Source: Bacteroidaceae bacterium
Lineage (GTDB): Bacteria; Bacteroidota; Bacteroidia; Bacteroidales; Bacteroidaceae
Assembly (NCBI GenBank): GCA_024398405.1
Contig: JAKSJE010000012.1
Span: forward strand, 1 to 38,133
Direction of reading: 5' to 3'
DNA length: 38,133 nt
How positions within the stretch are numbered: position 1 is the stretch's first letter; every line of letters begins with the position of its first letter. The notes under the pieces were generated by a model. That model was not told the origin of the DNA. It searched no databases and saw only the letters and a program-made list of their open reading frames with translations. This document shows positions 26,819 through 36,127 of this stretch, piece after piece. The position numbers were made by a program, and so were the translations under genes.

Positions 26819-29242
26819 ATGAAATACCTTCTGACAACAGCGTTATTCCTTATCACCCTCTTGGCAAATGCCACAGAGTACATCTTGTTCTCCGCGGGAA
26901 TGCCCGAGAATGCAGTAATCACAATCCTCGGCACGGAATACCGTGGTGTCAACGCCCAAGGCGACACAAGATTCGAGGCTGAGACCCTCTCCGATGCCGA
27001 CATCATCGTGACAGTCGGCGGCGGCTATGCCTATCATGTCTCCATCGACAACAACAACCACCAGGTCAGCATTGACTTCAAACAGTGTTTCACGCCCTCG
27101 AAGTCAGCCAAAGCCGACACCCTCTACCAGTATGTGATGAAGATGCCAATGGCATACGTCAAGGTGGCTCAGTCAAATATCGGGCACACCGCCAAGAAAA
27201 GCGAAGCTGACAAGTTCGTGTTCATAGAAGACACCAAGAACACAGGCTGTTACTACATCTATGACGTTTCGGCAAAACGCTACATCACCTACACCTCCAC
27301 CTCTGAGGGCAGTTCAGTGAAAGCCACAAGCAGCAGCAATGTCAGGATGAGCGGTCTGATGTCACAGGCGAAGACATGGAAGTTCGTACTGCGTGATGAC
27401 AAGGAGTCGGTCTCCGTGATGCCGGGCACTGTCAAGTCACCTACCGACGCCACACCGTCCTGGAACTTCACTGGCGGAGTTGATAACGGCTGCGTACTCA
27501 ACCTCTACCGAGCCAGCGACCGCAACAGCGCATGGACCGTCATGGACTCTTCGCGAGGCAGTCTGGCATGTGCCACGTCATTGTTCTCACTGCCTGGTCA
27601 GGAGTTCATGCACAGACTTGTGCCTGAGGAAGGGCAGACAGTAGCCGACGTGGATTTCGGTGTCATCACGACCCTGCGGCTCTGCGATGACCGCGCGGCT
27701 GTCGGCAACAAATACAAGTATGTCAAAGGCACGGCGCCTGAGGAAGAAGGAGACTACACCTACACAGTCAGAATACAGAACGGTGAGGGTTCGGTCGAGA
27801 CAGTTCCTGTAAAACTGACCGTGAGCAGTCATCTACAGTCCCCCACCCCCATGATGGGCTGGCTGACATGGAACTGGTTCGCTCGTGCCATATCACACGA
27901 CAAAATCCTCAACATCGTCAAGGGCATGGAGAATAAGGGGCTCATCGACGCCGGCTACAACACCATAGTCCTCGATGACGCATGGGGAACGAACCAGAGC
28001 GACAAAGCGAAACTAACCTACGACTCCGCGAAGTTCCCAAAAGGCATAAGCGGATTCGTGAAGGCATGTAAGGATGTGAACCCGGAAATCAGAATAGGCA
28101 TCTACTCAGATGCAGGGAGCATGACCTGCGAGAACTACCAGCCAGGCTCTTACGGCTACGAGAGACAACACATCCAACTCTTCGACAGTTGGGGTGTGGA
28201 CATGCTCAAATACGATTTCTGCAACAGTCAGAGTTCCGCCTATCCAAGCTATGCGGCGATGGGTGCGGTCATAGCCGACCTCAACAGCCAGCGTCGGACT
28301 GCCGGGAACAGTCCGTTCGTCTTCAACATCTGCGAGTGGGGCAGCAACCAACCATGGACATGGGGTCCGGAGGCTGGCGGAAGCAGTTGGCGAGCCACCA
28401 ACGACGCACGTGAGTGCTGGATTGGCAACCACAGCCGTCCCGGGGTCTTGGGCGGAGTCGATGAGGTCCGCGACCTATGGATGTGGGCAGGTGTCAACCG
28501 TTTCAACGACCTCGACATGATGACCATCGGACTGCACGGACTCGGCGGGCCAAGCAACAACATACCCGAGCACATGAGCAACGGCGGAGTCATCACCGGT
28601 CTCACCGACGAACAGGCACGCACACAGATGGCTCTCTGGTGTATGCTGTCGAGTCCTTTGTCACTCACTTGCGACTTCCGCACCAGTCCAAAGGCAGAAG
28701 CCAACGGAAGCGCCGGCACTCTGCCAAGACCACTCATAACGGAATCAGACATCGCCACGCTCTCAAACCGCTATCTCATCGGCATCAACCAAGACCCTAT
28801 GGGTCAGCAAGCAGAGTACATGGAAGGACTCAGCACCGGTAGCACCGACTTCTCACGGACCGGCTACGATGTCTATGTGAAGGATCTCTCGGGAGGACGT
28901 ATGGCGGTGGCGGTGACCAACCGTTCGTCTGCCACCCAGACCACCGTATCCATCGCCCTCACCGACATTTACCTCTGTCCATCCACTGGCTATCTCGTCA
29001 CGGATGCATGGACAGGCAGCACATCGGGCATCACCGACACCCTCTCCACCGGCAGCATACGACCATACCAGACCAAGGTCTATATCATATCCCCCGACCC
29101 CACATCCGTCACCTCAGCCCCCACAGGTCACACCACCCCTGCCACCAAGACTTATGATGTCTCCGGCCGCCCCGTCACCACGCAAGCCAACGGCATATAC
29201 ATCCACGACGGTGCGAAAGTCCTGAGCCAGCCCTGTCACTGA
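26819..29242 (+). CDS. GH27 alpha-galactosidase, secreted
   Basis: The 807-residue protein has a signal peptide (residues 1-18) and an N-terminal beta-rich region (about 20-330). That region includes a ricin/trefoil-like stretch (YYIYDVSAKRYITYTS) and an NPCBM-associated-like strand set. The GH27 catalytic barrel follows from about 340 (TPMMGWLTWNWFA, LDDAWG, GIYSDAGSMTC). The nucleophile is Asp466 in LKYDFCN, and the acid/base Asp529 in SWRATNDARECW. An all-beta domain and the tail YDVSGRPVTTQANGIYIHDG follow. It removes terminal alpha-galactose from plant galactosides or host glycans. The tail matches those of the proteins at 22965 and 31275, suggesting a shared export or surface-attachment route. 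CCGG arrays flank it on both sides. Confidence 0.9.
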   Translation: MKYLLTTALFLITLLANATEYILFSAGMPENAVITILGTEYRGVNAQGDTRFEAETLSDADIIVTVGGGYAYHVSIDNNNHQVSIDFKQCFTPSKSAKADTLYQYVMKMPMAYVKVAQSNIGHTAKKSEADKFVFIEDTKNTGCYYIYDVSAKRYITYTSTSEGSSVKATSSSNVRMSGLMSQAKTWKFVLRDDKESVSVMPGTVKSPTDATPSWNFTGGVDNGCVLNLYRASDRNSAWTVMDSSRGSLACATSLFSLPGQEFMHRLVPEEGQTVADVDFGVITTLRLCDDRAAVGNKYKYVKGTAPEEEGDYTYTVRIQNGEGSVETVPVKLTVSSHLQSPTPMMGWLTWNWFARAISHDKILNIVKGMENKGLIDAGYNTIVLDDAWGTNQSDKAKLTYDSAKFPKGISGFVKACKDVNPEIRIGIYSDAGSMTCENYQPGSYGYERQHIQLFDSWGVDMLKYDFCNSQSSAYPSYAAMGAVIADLNSQRRTAGNSPFVFNICEWGSNQPWTWGPEAGGSSWRATNDARECWIGNHSRPGVLGGVDEVRDLWMWAGVNRFNDLDMMTIGLHGLGGPSNNIPEHMSNGGVITGLTDEQARTQMALWCMLSSPLSLTCDFRTSPKAEANGSAGTLPRPLITESDIATLSNRYLIGINQDPMGQQAEYMEGLSTGSTDFSRTGYDVYVKDLSGGRMAVAVTNRSSATQTTVSIALTDIYLCPSTGYLVTDAWTGSTSGITDTLSTGSIRPYQTKVYIISPDPTSVTSAPTGHTTPATKTYDVSGRPVTTQANGIYIHDGAKVLSQPCH

Positions 29243-29256
29243 TAACTAAGCATCAC

Positions 29257-29345
29257 CGGATGTTCCGGCTATTCCGGCAAACCCGGAAAACCCGGAATCG
29301 CCGGAATCGCCGGAATCGCCGGAAAACCCGGAAAACCCGGCAAAC
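29257..29345. repeat. 9-bp CCGG-spaced array downstream of the GH27 gene
   Basis: It starts with the same TTCCGGCTATTCCGGCAAAC as the upstream array family. It continues CCGGAAAAC, CCGGAATCG (three times), CCGGAAAAC (twice) and CCGGCAAAC. It lies between the convergent GH27 and sulfatase genes and could form alternative hairpins; no T run follows. Confidence 0.8.
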
Positions 29346-29356
29346 CCTCTCCGGCC

Positions 29357-30898
29357 TCACCTCGCCGTCAGGCGAGACAGACGCTCCACTACATCAGGGT
29401 GCTCAGCCGCCACGTTGTCCTTCTCATAGAGGCTCTTGGTCATGTCGTAGAGCTGTGGAGCGGGCGAGTTGCCAGTCTCGACCTTCGGTCCCCACTGAAT
29501 CATAGCAGGACCGTCGCTCGGCTCGATGTATTTCCATCTCAGCGTCCTGACGGACAGCACGTGGGTGTTCGACTGCTCAAGCACATACTCCACGCCCTCA
29601 CTGTCCTCGCCCAGCAGGGCTGGCAGGGCTTTGCGACTGTCGGGCGCCGCTCCTTTCGGCATGCGTCCTCCCACCAACTCGTTCATCGAGGCGATGAAGT
29701 CAACATGCGAGAACAGAGCCTCCGACACCATTCCCTTGCCGTCAGCCATACGTCGCGGGTCATATACTATCATCGGCACTGCCGTGCCGCCCTCGAAACT
29801 GCTGTACTTGTTGCCTCTGAACGGTCCTGCCGGACTATGACCGCCCAACAGTTCCTCAGCACGGTCGTCATAGCCGTCATCGACCACCGGCCCGTTGTCG
29901 CTCGTAATGATGATGATGGTGTTGTCGGCAATGCCCTGCCGGTCGAGTTCCTGTAGCAACTGCGACACCGTCCAGTCGAATTCCGCTATCGCATCGCCGC
30001 GCACACCCATGCTGCTCATGCCACGGAACCGCTGATGAGGGAAGCGCGGCACATGCACGTCGTTGGTGCAGAAATACATGAAGAACGGATTGTCCTTGTT
30101 CTCCCTGATGAAGCCGACGGCATGTGAGACGATGGAGTCGGCAATGTTCTCGTCCTTCCACAGAGCCTTACCGCCGCCTTTCATATACCCTATCCTGCTT
30201 ATGCCGTTCACTATCGACATATCGTGTCCATGGCTCGGACGCATGTTATACAGCAGTTCAGGGTTGTCCTTCCCCGTCGGCTCGCCATCGAAGTTCCGCC
30301 TGTAACTGACCTCGATGGGCGCCGTCTCGTCGTAGTCAGCCACCATGCCGTTCTCTATGAACACACACGGCACGCGGTCGGCGGTGGCAGCCATGATATA
30401 GTAGTAGTCGAAGCCTATGTCACCCAGAGCCGAAGGCAGAGGCGCGTTCCAGTCCTGCTCGCCGGACTTATCGCCGAGTCCTAAATGCCACTTTCCTATG
30501 GCACACGTGGAGTAGCCCCTGCTACGGAACAAGTCGGCCATGGTGAACTGTTCCGGACGTATGATCATCCCGGCGTTGCCTGCAGCCACGTCGGTGTCGG
30601 GCCGTCGCCATGCATATTCACCAGTCAGGATGGAATAGCGCGAAGGAGTGCTGGTGGCAGCCACGGCATGGCAGTTGGTGAATCTGACGCCGCGCCGGGC
30701 CAGTGAGTCGATGCAAGGTGTCACCACGTTCCTCGCACCGTAGCACGACAAGTCGCCGTAGCCAAGGTCATCGGCGAGGATTAGAATCACGTTAGGACGT
30801 CCGCCGTCAGTCCTGCATACCCTGTCCGACGAAGCGACCACATTACCGGTCATAGCACATGAGGCCATTGCCATACCCAAACACCTAAGTCCTTCCAT
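29357..30898 (-). CDS. Ser-type sulfatase (arylsulfatase A family)
   Basis: The 513-residue enzyme hydrolyses sulfate esters, probably of host or algal glycans. The N-terminus (MEGLRCLGMAMASCAMTGNVVAS) is a likely signal peptide; the mature part begins near GGRPNVILILADDLGYGD, whose Asp43 and Asp44 bind calcium. The formylglycine motif is STPSR with Ser83, so this is a Ser-type sulfatase that depends on an anaerobic maturase (anSME) encoded elsewhere. ITSDNGP carries further metal ligands, and KYSSFEGGTAVPMIVYDP is typical of the S1 class. It is convergent with GH27, and the two may act on the same glycans, but each has its own promoter. Confidence 0.9.
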   Translation of the reverse strand: MEGLRCLGMAMASCAMTGNVVASSDRVCRTDGGRPNVILILADDLGYGDLSCYGARNVVTPCIDSLARRGVRFTNCHAVAATSTPSRYSILTGEYAWRRPDTDVAAGNAGMIIRPEQFTMADLFRSRGYSTCAIGKWHLGLGDKSGEQDWNAPLPSALGDIGFDYYYIMAATADRVPCVFIENGMVADYDETAPIEVSYRRNFDGEPTGKDNPELLYNMRPSHGHDMSIVNGISRIGYMKGGGKALWKDENIADSIVSHAVGFIRENKDNPFFMYFCTNDVHVPRFPHQRFRGMSSMGVRGDAIAEFDWTVSQLLQELDRQGIADNTIIIITSDNGPVVDDGYDDRAEELLGGHSPAGPFRGNKYSSFEGGTAVPMIVYDPRRMADGKGMVSEALFSHVDFIASMNELVGGRMPKGAAPDSRKALPALLGEDSEGVEYVLEQSNTHVLSVRTLRWKYIEPSDGPAMIQWGPKVETGNSPAPQLYDMTKSLYEKDNVAAEHPDVVERLSRLTAR

Positions 30899-30931
30899 GT
30901 CAAATAATCATTTTTGCGGATGAATACACCG

Positions 30932-30963
30932 CGAAGATAGTGCAATTACTCCAAATGAGCAAA
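30932..30963 (-). promoter_or_regulatory. Promoter of the sulfatase gene
   Basis: On the minus strand TTTG (30963-30960), 20 bases, TATCTTCG (30939-30932). The start codon is at 30898. Confidence 0.65.
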
Positions 30964-31170
30964 TTATTCTTCGCACAACCACACCACATCATGGTTCTCC
31001 CGGGTCTGGCTGTGCGGTCGCTAAGACGTAGCCCACCTTATCACAGATGAGGGTATGCGACCAGATGAGAACAGCCGTGCTAAAATGGCTAAAAGACAGA
31101 GCGAAACCCACCGAAAGCCCATGTGCTCCTGACTTTTTCCTTTCGTACGAGAAATTTATGCTTGTTTCGC
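30964..31170. other. Intergenic region between sulfatase and 1459-residue protein genes
   Basis: Between the two divergent promoters I see no gene, repeat of the GTTCTAT family or clear operator. Confidence 0.4.
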
Positions 31171-31201
31171 TTGCGAGATAATTATTTTTTTCGTAAATTC
31201 G
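31171..31201 (+). promoter_or_regulatory. Promoter of the 1459-residue protein gene
   Basis: TTG (31171-31173), 20 bases, TAAATTCG (31194-31201). The leader is about 65 bases and AT-rich. Confidence 0.55.
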
Positions 31202-31274
31202 CACATTGGAATGTATATTCACACATTATCATTACTTAAAGTTGTTTATTTATTAATTTTTAAAAACGTTTCTT

Positions 31275-34200
31275 ATGAGGAAAATCAAATTCTTCCTTGG
31301 TTTGGTGCTGACGATGTTGGCAGCAAACGTGTTTGCACAGAACGCAGAAGACGGCACTTATTACCTCTACAATGAGGAGAGCGACCTTTTCTACTCTCGT
31401 GCGGCTAACTGGGGAACAGCTGCTGTTGGCGACGTTTACGGCTATCCGGTGAACCTTGCCTTCACAGACAATGTCTCCAAGATTATAGGTGCGGACTGGA
31501 CCAACACAGGTCTGGGTGCCAACCTTTTCTACGACAACGGCAGTCCAGTCAGCTGGACGTTCACTCCTTCAGGTGGTGGGTACGTCATCGGTGACGCCAC
31601 CCTCGGTCAGCTCAAGGTCAATGGTGAGAAAGTACAGCTCAGCTTCGACCCACAGGGTTCGGTATGGAAGTTGTACTCAAAGGAGCAGTACGAAAAGAGA
31701 ATCAGCGACCGCTACAATGCAGCGAAGCAGAAGGCGATGTCTGACGCAGGTATAACAAACCTCGAGAATACCGAGTTGGTTGACATGACCGACAAGGTCA
31801 AGAGTGCTGCACTCGCCGGTTCTGTGGATGGTTGGACAAAAGCGTTCGAAACCAGCAGAGGCGAGCATCTCGTGACCAACGAAAATGGCACAGAAAGCTA
31901 CGAGAGATCAGGTTCGCTCACCCAGAAGGTGACAGGTCTGGAGAAAGGTCTGTACTGGGTGACCATCCAGGCATTCTACCGCAACGGTTCATGCGCTGAC
32001 TGCGTAACCCGCGCAGCCACTGGCTACATCTACAGCACGGCATACCTCAAGGCAAACGGCATCTACTCTCGCATCAAGGACTGGGCTTCCGACCGTGTAA
32101 GCGACGCCAACCCTAATTCAATGCCAGATGCATCCGCTGCATTCGCAGACGGAAAATACCTCATTGATTGCTACTGCTATGTAGGTGACAACGGCGAGCT
32201 CGAGCTCCAGATTGGTTGGCCTTCATTCATCGGAGGCGGTTGGTTCATCTGCAAGAACCTCAAGCTCTATCAGGTGAAGCCACTGCAGAAGCCAGAAGGC
32301 AAGGAAGTAGCAATCGACAGAAGCAACTGGTCAATCAGCGCTTATGCTGCTCCGGGCAGTGCCATTGAAAATGCCAACGACGGTCGTATCACCGCTGCCA
32401 TCGACGGCAACACCAGCACATTCTTCCACTCTGACTGGAAAACCGGTACAGGTAATGGCTGCCCACAGTCTTTCCTCGTCGATATGGGTAAAGAGTATGA
32501 GATTACGAAGATTTCCTTCCTCCCACGCCAGAACGGTGACGGCAAGGGCGCCATCGTAAACGGTCGTGTATATGTTTACTCCGCTGACGAAGTTCCTTTC
32601 ACTGACTACTCAGCCATCACAGCCGACAACAAGGCAGAGGCACTCAGCGCCGAAACACTCGGTGCCGCCGACCTCGACATCGAATGGGAAAACAAACTGA
32701 GCACGGCAGAGAAAACAGCCTCGTTCGCAACACCTGCAAAGGGTCGCTACATCCTCGTTGTCGCTGACGAGACAACCAGCAACAACAACGATCGTTTCCT
32801 TTGCTGCTCTGAGTTCAACGCCTTCTACATCGCACAGACAGCAGACGTGAAGTACACCTATACAATCGACGGAACCACATTTGGCGAGGAGACGTTCACA
32901 GTAGCAGTAGGTTCTAACCGTCCTACTCCTAAGACAGCAGCTCCGTTCAAGTGCACATTCGACTTCTCTGGCGTTCCAGCAACCATCAACGCCAGCGCTG
33001 AGTACACAATCCCTGTGGTTGTAGGCGAGGACTTCCCGTTCGAGTTCTCCACAAGCTACGACGACGCCAAGTGGTACACATGGAGGATGAGATCAGGATA
33101 TGCAGGCTTCGACGGAACCAACTTCCCTGAGACAGCATCCGACTCACAGCCAACAAACGTGAAGAACATGTTCGCGTTCGTAGGAAGCCCAGTGGCATTC
33201 AAGGTGCTCACTCCTATGGACAAGAACTTGTTCCTCGCCGGCAACGACGGAGAGAAAGCGACCGTCACTGACGAAGGCGCCACATTCTATATCCACGGAA
33301 TGAACGATACGGAATACACATTCGCTATCGACGGCAAGAACGGTACAGTCAACGACGTTCAGAAGAGCGTAGGCTTCTGGGGAAGCGGCAACTCCTACAC
33401 AGACGCCGGTTCGAAAATCTACATTGACGAGGCTGTAGGCGTGCAACTCTACAAGGTCGCATTCGGCGAAGGTAGTCCTGAAAGCGCCTCAGTGACCCTC
33501 AACGGCGAGACACTCACCCCGGCTTCCGTAGTAAAGGCATTCGCCGTTACGAGCACACCATCCTTGGAGGACTTCCAGGCAGCAGAGATCAAGTACTTCA
33601 AGAGCGAGTTGACACTCACAGGCAAGACGCTCACCGTCAACTACGTCACAACCAGACCTGCAGAATGGGTAGCACTCGGCAACCTGATAGCCAAGGCCGA
33701 GGCAACCACCCTCCCTACCGATAACTTCGGCACCGACCCTGGCTTCTACAACCAGGCAGCAGTCGAGGCATTCCCGGCAGCCATCGCAAGCGCCAAGGCA
33801 GTTCATGAGTTCGAATATGAGACTGAGGAAGAGGCCATCGCGGCTTACAACGAGCAGAGCGCAGCTCTCAGTGCGGCAATCGCCAGCATCCAGCCTCTCA
33901 TGCCACAAGTAGGCAAGACATATCAGCTCATCATCGCTAACCCAGACTTCGAGAGACTGCAGGGTCACAAGAAGGCAATGTACAGCGACGGCACCGGTCT
34001 GCTCTGGAAGCAGAAAGACGACACAGACAAGAGCTTCTACTGGACGGTTACAGCAGTAGATGGCCAGAACGTGACATTCCAGAACTACGGAGACGGCAAG
34101 TACCCTAAGGGCTACACAACCGCCAACCAGACGATTCCGGTTCAGGACGAGCCTAACTACTGCCTCATCACCTCTCTCGGTCAGGGTCAGTTCAACATCA

Positions 34201-35654
34201 CCTCAAACGGCAGCAGCGCGGCATTCCACGCAGGAGACCACAGCAACGGAGCCGGCAAGAACGGACGTGTGATGGTATGGAACGCCGGACTGAACAGTAG
34301 TTCAGCTTGGTACATCCATGAGACCACTGACATCATGGACTTCGTAGAGAAGGTTGCTGAACAGGTAGGTTCCGCTAAGGAACTGAGCAAGGATGCAGAC
34401 AAACTGATTGACGCATTCACCGCTTATCCTTACGAATGGACGACAAGCACCGAGCAGTTCTCATCTAACCGACCTTGTCCAAGTGAAGGCAACCTGAACA
34501 ACCTCCTCGACAACAACGCGACAACATTCTTCCACTCTGACTGGTCGGGCACATTCCCGAATGGCGCAGGCCACGAACTCTATGTAAGCGGTCTTGACGC
34601 AGGCGTAACCAAGTACGACCTCTATGCACTCCGCCGTTCAGGCGCAGCCAACGACCACGTCACCCAGATGGAGGTTTACGGTGGTACGGTCAAAGTTCCA
34701 GAGAACCCTAACACCCAGGCTGCTGAGTTCACCATCGAGTCAGGCGAAGAGCCTCTCGCAATCATCGACATCCCATTCGTAAGCGGCCAGCCTGCAACAG
34801 CAAGCTTCGACCTCGGCGAGACAGGATACGAGGCACTCTGCTTCCGCGTGACCAACACAACCACATGGAATGCGGAAAACCGTGGATACTTCCACTTCGG
34901 TGACTTCCACCTCTTCGACCAGAACCGCGTGATTCCGGCTGAATATGACATCCCTGCCACATTCAAAGACCGCGTCATCGCCAAGTTCGCAGCACTCAAC
35001 GCTCTGCTTGCCGAACCAGTACTCTCTGAAGAATACGCAGTCCTCGTAGAGGCCGCAATGGCAGAGGCGCAAATGGCATACGACGAAGCTGTGAACAACA
35101 TCAACTACAACAGGACCTTCGCCGGCAACACAAGTACCCAAGTTCAGATTACCGCAGGTGTCAAGGGCTCAAAGGGTCGCGTGAGCGTAGCCTTCCCAGA
35201 GGACGAGATCGTCAGCGCACTCGGTGTTCCTAACATCGACGAGGCTAAGCAACTGACTATCGACGGCTTGGCAGGCTACAAGCAGAACGTTGCCGCTAAG
35301 TACATCACAGAGACCGGCTACCGTGACATCAACGGTAAGGTATGCGAGAAGAAGGAAGCCGCAGTTCAGACTCAGCTCTACAACGGCCAGTTCTATGTGA
35401 CACCAGTAGTTGAGCTTGACGTCACCACTCCTGCAATCAACATCTACACCGTTTACACTGGCAACGACAAGGCATACTTGTTCCTCGTGAAAGTGAACGT
35501 AGTGGCAGCTGAAGGCGATGGCGCAACCGCAATTGACGGTGTGAACGCAACTGTCGGCGCATCTGGCATCATCTATGACCTCATGGGTCGAAAGGTATCA
35601 TCAGTTAAGCGCGGACAAATCTACATCGTAGGCGGTCAGAAGGTTATGTTCTGA
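31275..35654 (+). CDS. Very large secreted protein with discoidin (F5/8 type C)-like domains
   Basis: The 1459-residue protein has a signal peptide (residues 1-21). A ricin-like N-terminal region (TYYLYNEESDLFYSRAANWG) is followed by a jelly-roll or CBM-like part (about 170-340). The discoidin-like domain at about 345-510 carries TAAIDGNTSTFFHSDWKT and SFLVDMGKEYEITKISFLPR. A second, diverged one at about 1050-1210 carries NNLLDNNATTFFHSDWSG. A middle region (about 880-1030) is helical and then trefoil-like. The tail is IIYDLMGRKVSSVKRGQIYI, like the tails of the other two large secreted proteins. No catalytic motif was seen, so a glycan-binding or adhesive role is inferred. Codon use strongly favours C-ending and AAG codons, as in rpsA, suggesting high expression. 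A strong terminator follows. Confidence 0.7.
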   Translation: MRKIKFFLGLVLTMLAANVFAQNAEDGTYYLYNEESDLFYSRAANWGTAAVGDVYGYPVNLAFTDNVSKIIGADWTNTGLGANLFYDNGSPVSWTFTPSGGGYVIGDATLGQLKVNGEKVQLSFDPQGSVWKLYSKEQYEKRISDRYNAAKQKAMSDAGITNLENTELVDMTDKVKSAALAGSVDGWTKAFETSRGEHLVTNENGTESYERSGSLTQKVTGLEKGLYWVTIQAFYRNGSCADCVTRAATGYIYSTAYLKANGIYSRIKDWASDRVSDANPNSMPDASAAFADGKYLIDCYCYVGDNGELELQIGWPSFIGGGWFICKNLKLYQVKPLQKPEGKEVAIDRSNWSISAYAAPGSAIENANDGRITAAIDGNTSTFFHSDWKTGTGNGCPQSFLVDMGKEYEITKISFLPRQNGDGKGAIVNGRVYVYSADEVPFTDYSAITADNKAEALSAETLGAADLDIEWENKLSTAEKTASFATPAKGRYILVVADETTSNNNDRFLCCSEFNAFYIAQTADVKYTYTIDGTTFGEETFTVAVGSNRPTPKTAAPFKCTFDFSGVPATINASAEYTIPVVVGEDFPFEFSTSYDDAKWYTWRMRSGYAGFDGTNFPETASDSQPTNVKNMFAFVGSPVAFKVLTPMDKNLFLAGNDGEKATVTDEGATFYIHGMNDTEYTFAIDGKNGTVNDVQKSVGFWGSGNSYTDAGSKIYIDEAVGVQLYKVAFGEGSPESASVTLNGETLTPASVVKAFAVTSTPSLEDFQAAEIKYFKSELTLTGKTLTVNYVTTRPAEWVALGNLIAKAEATTLPTDNFGTDPGFYNQAAVEAFPAAIASAKAVHEFEYETEEEAIAAYNEQSAALSAAIASIQPLMPQVGKTYQLIIANPDFERLQGHKKAMYSDGTGLLWKQKDDTDKSFYWTVTAVDGQNVTFQNYGDGKYPKGYTTANQTIPVQDEPNYCLITSLGQGQFNITSNGSSAAFHAGDHSNGAGKNGRVMVWNAGLNSSSAWYIHETTDIMDFVEKVAEQVGSAKELSKDADKLIDAFTAYPYEWTTSTEQFSSNRPCPSEGNLNNLLDNNATTFFHSDWSGTFPNGAGHELYVSGLDAGVTKYDLYALRRSGAANDHVTQMEVYGGTVKVPENPNTQAAEFTIESGEEPLAIIDIPFVSGQPATASFDLGETGYEALCFRVTNTTTWNAENRGYFHFGDFHLFDQNRVIPAEYDIPATFKDRVIAKFAALNALLAEPVLSEEYAVLVEAAMAEAQMAYDEAVNNINYNRTFAGNTSTQVQITAGVKGSKGRVSVAFPEDEIVSALGVPNIDEAKQLTIDGLAGYKQNVAAKYITETGYRDINGKVCEKKEAAVQTQLYNGQFYVTPVVELDVTTPAINIYTVYTGNDKAYLFLVKVNVVAAEGDGATAIDGVNATVGASGIIYDLMGRKVSSVKRGQIYIVGGQKVMF

Positions 35655-35675
35655 TAACTCGATTAGCATCAAGAG

Positions 35676-35709
35676 AGACCTCCCGGACAAATCACGGGAG
35701 GTCTTTTTT
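35676..35709 (+). terminator. Rho-independent terminator after the 1459-residue protein gene
   Basis: AGACCTCCCG (35676-35685) pairs perfectly with CGGGAGGTCT (35695-35704) and is followed by six T residues. Confidence 0.9.
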
Positions 35710-35715
35710 GTTTTA

Positions 35716-35777
35716 GTGGTGTTCACACATAGCTCATGCCAATCTCTCATTCGCGGGAATGTATAGCCCCCCATTAC
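35716..35777 (+). repeat. GTTCTAT repeat, decayed short element
   Basis: It begins GTGGTGTTCACACATAGCTC and continues ATGCCAATCTCTCATTCGCG, GGAATGTATAG and CCCCCC. It matches 9829-9893 with a damaged left terminus. The rest up to 36000 contains a CGCGCGCGCG run (35792-35801) before an AT-rich stretch and no gene. Confidence 0.7.
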
Positions 35778-36010
35778 AACTCATGAAGTACGCGCGCGCG
35801 TATATAATAATAAGGTGTAACGGAGTCACGATACCAGAGTGAGCCAACACTTCATCGAAGAGAGGAAAAGAGCCACATGAGCACAACGATGACAGGATGT
35901 AGGCATCGGCAAATAAGACGACGGCCGTGTGACGGGCACAGAGGCGCTCCAGTCATTCACGACATAAATATCGGCAGGCGCAAATCGTAACATAGTCAAC
36001 ATCAAATAAA

Positions 36011-36042
36011 TTTTGCTGAGTCAGAAACTTTTCGTACCTTTG
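36011..36042 (+). promoter_or_regulatory. Promoter of rpsA
   Basis: TTTTG (36011-36015), a 19-base gap and TACCTTTG (36035-36042) match the consensus. The leader is about 80 bases. Confidence 0.75.
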
Positions 36043-36127
36043 CGGTTGCTTTGCGCACATAGGTGTGCGGAGTCGTTATTCATCAACATAATGTCTAACT
36101 GTATTAATTAAAAACATTTCAAAAACT

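Noticed and set aside
22965-35654. Canonical polysaccharide utilisation locus
   Set aside because: No SusC/SusD pair, hybrid two-component regulator or ECF sigma/anti-sigma pair is present; genes have separate promoters and face both directions.
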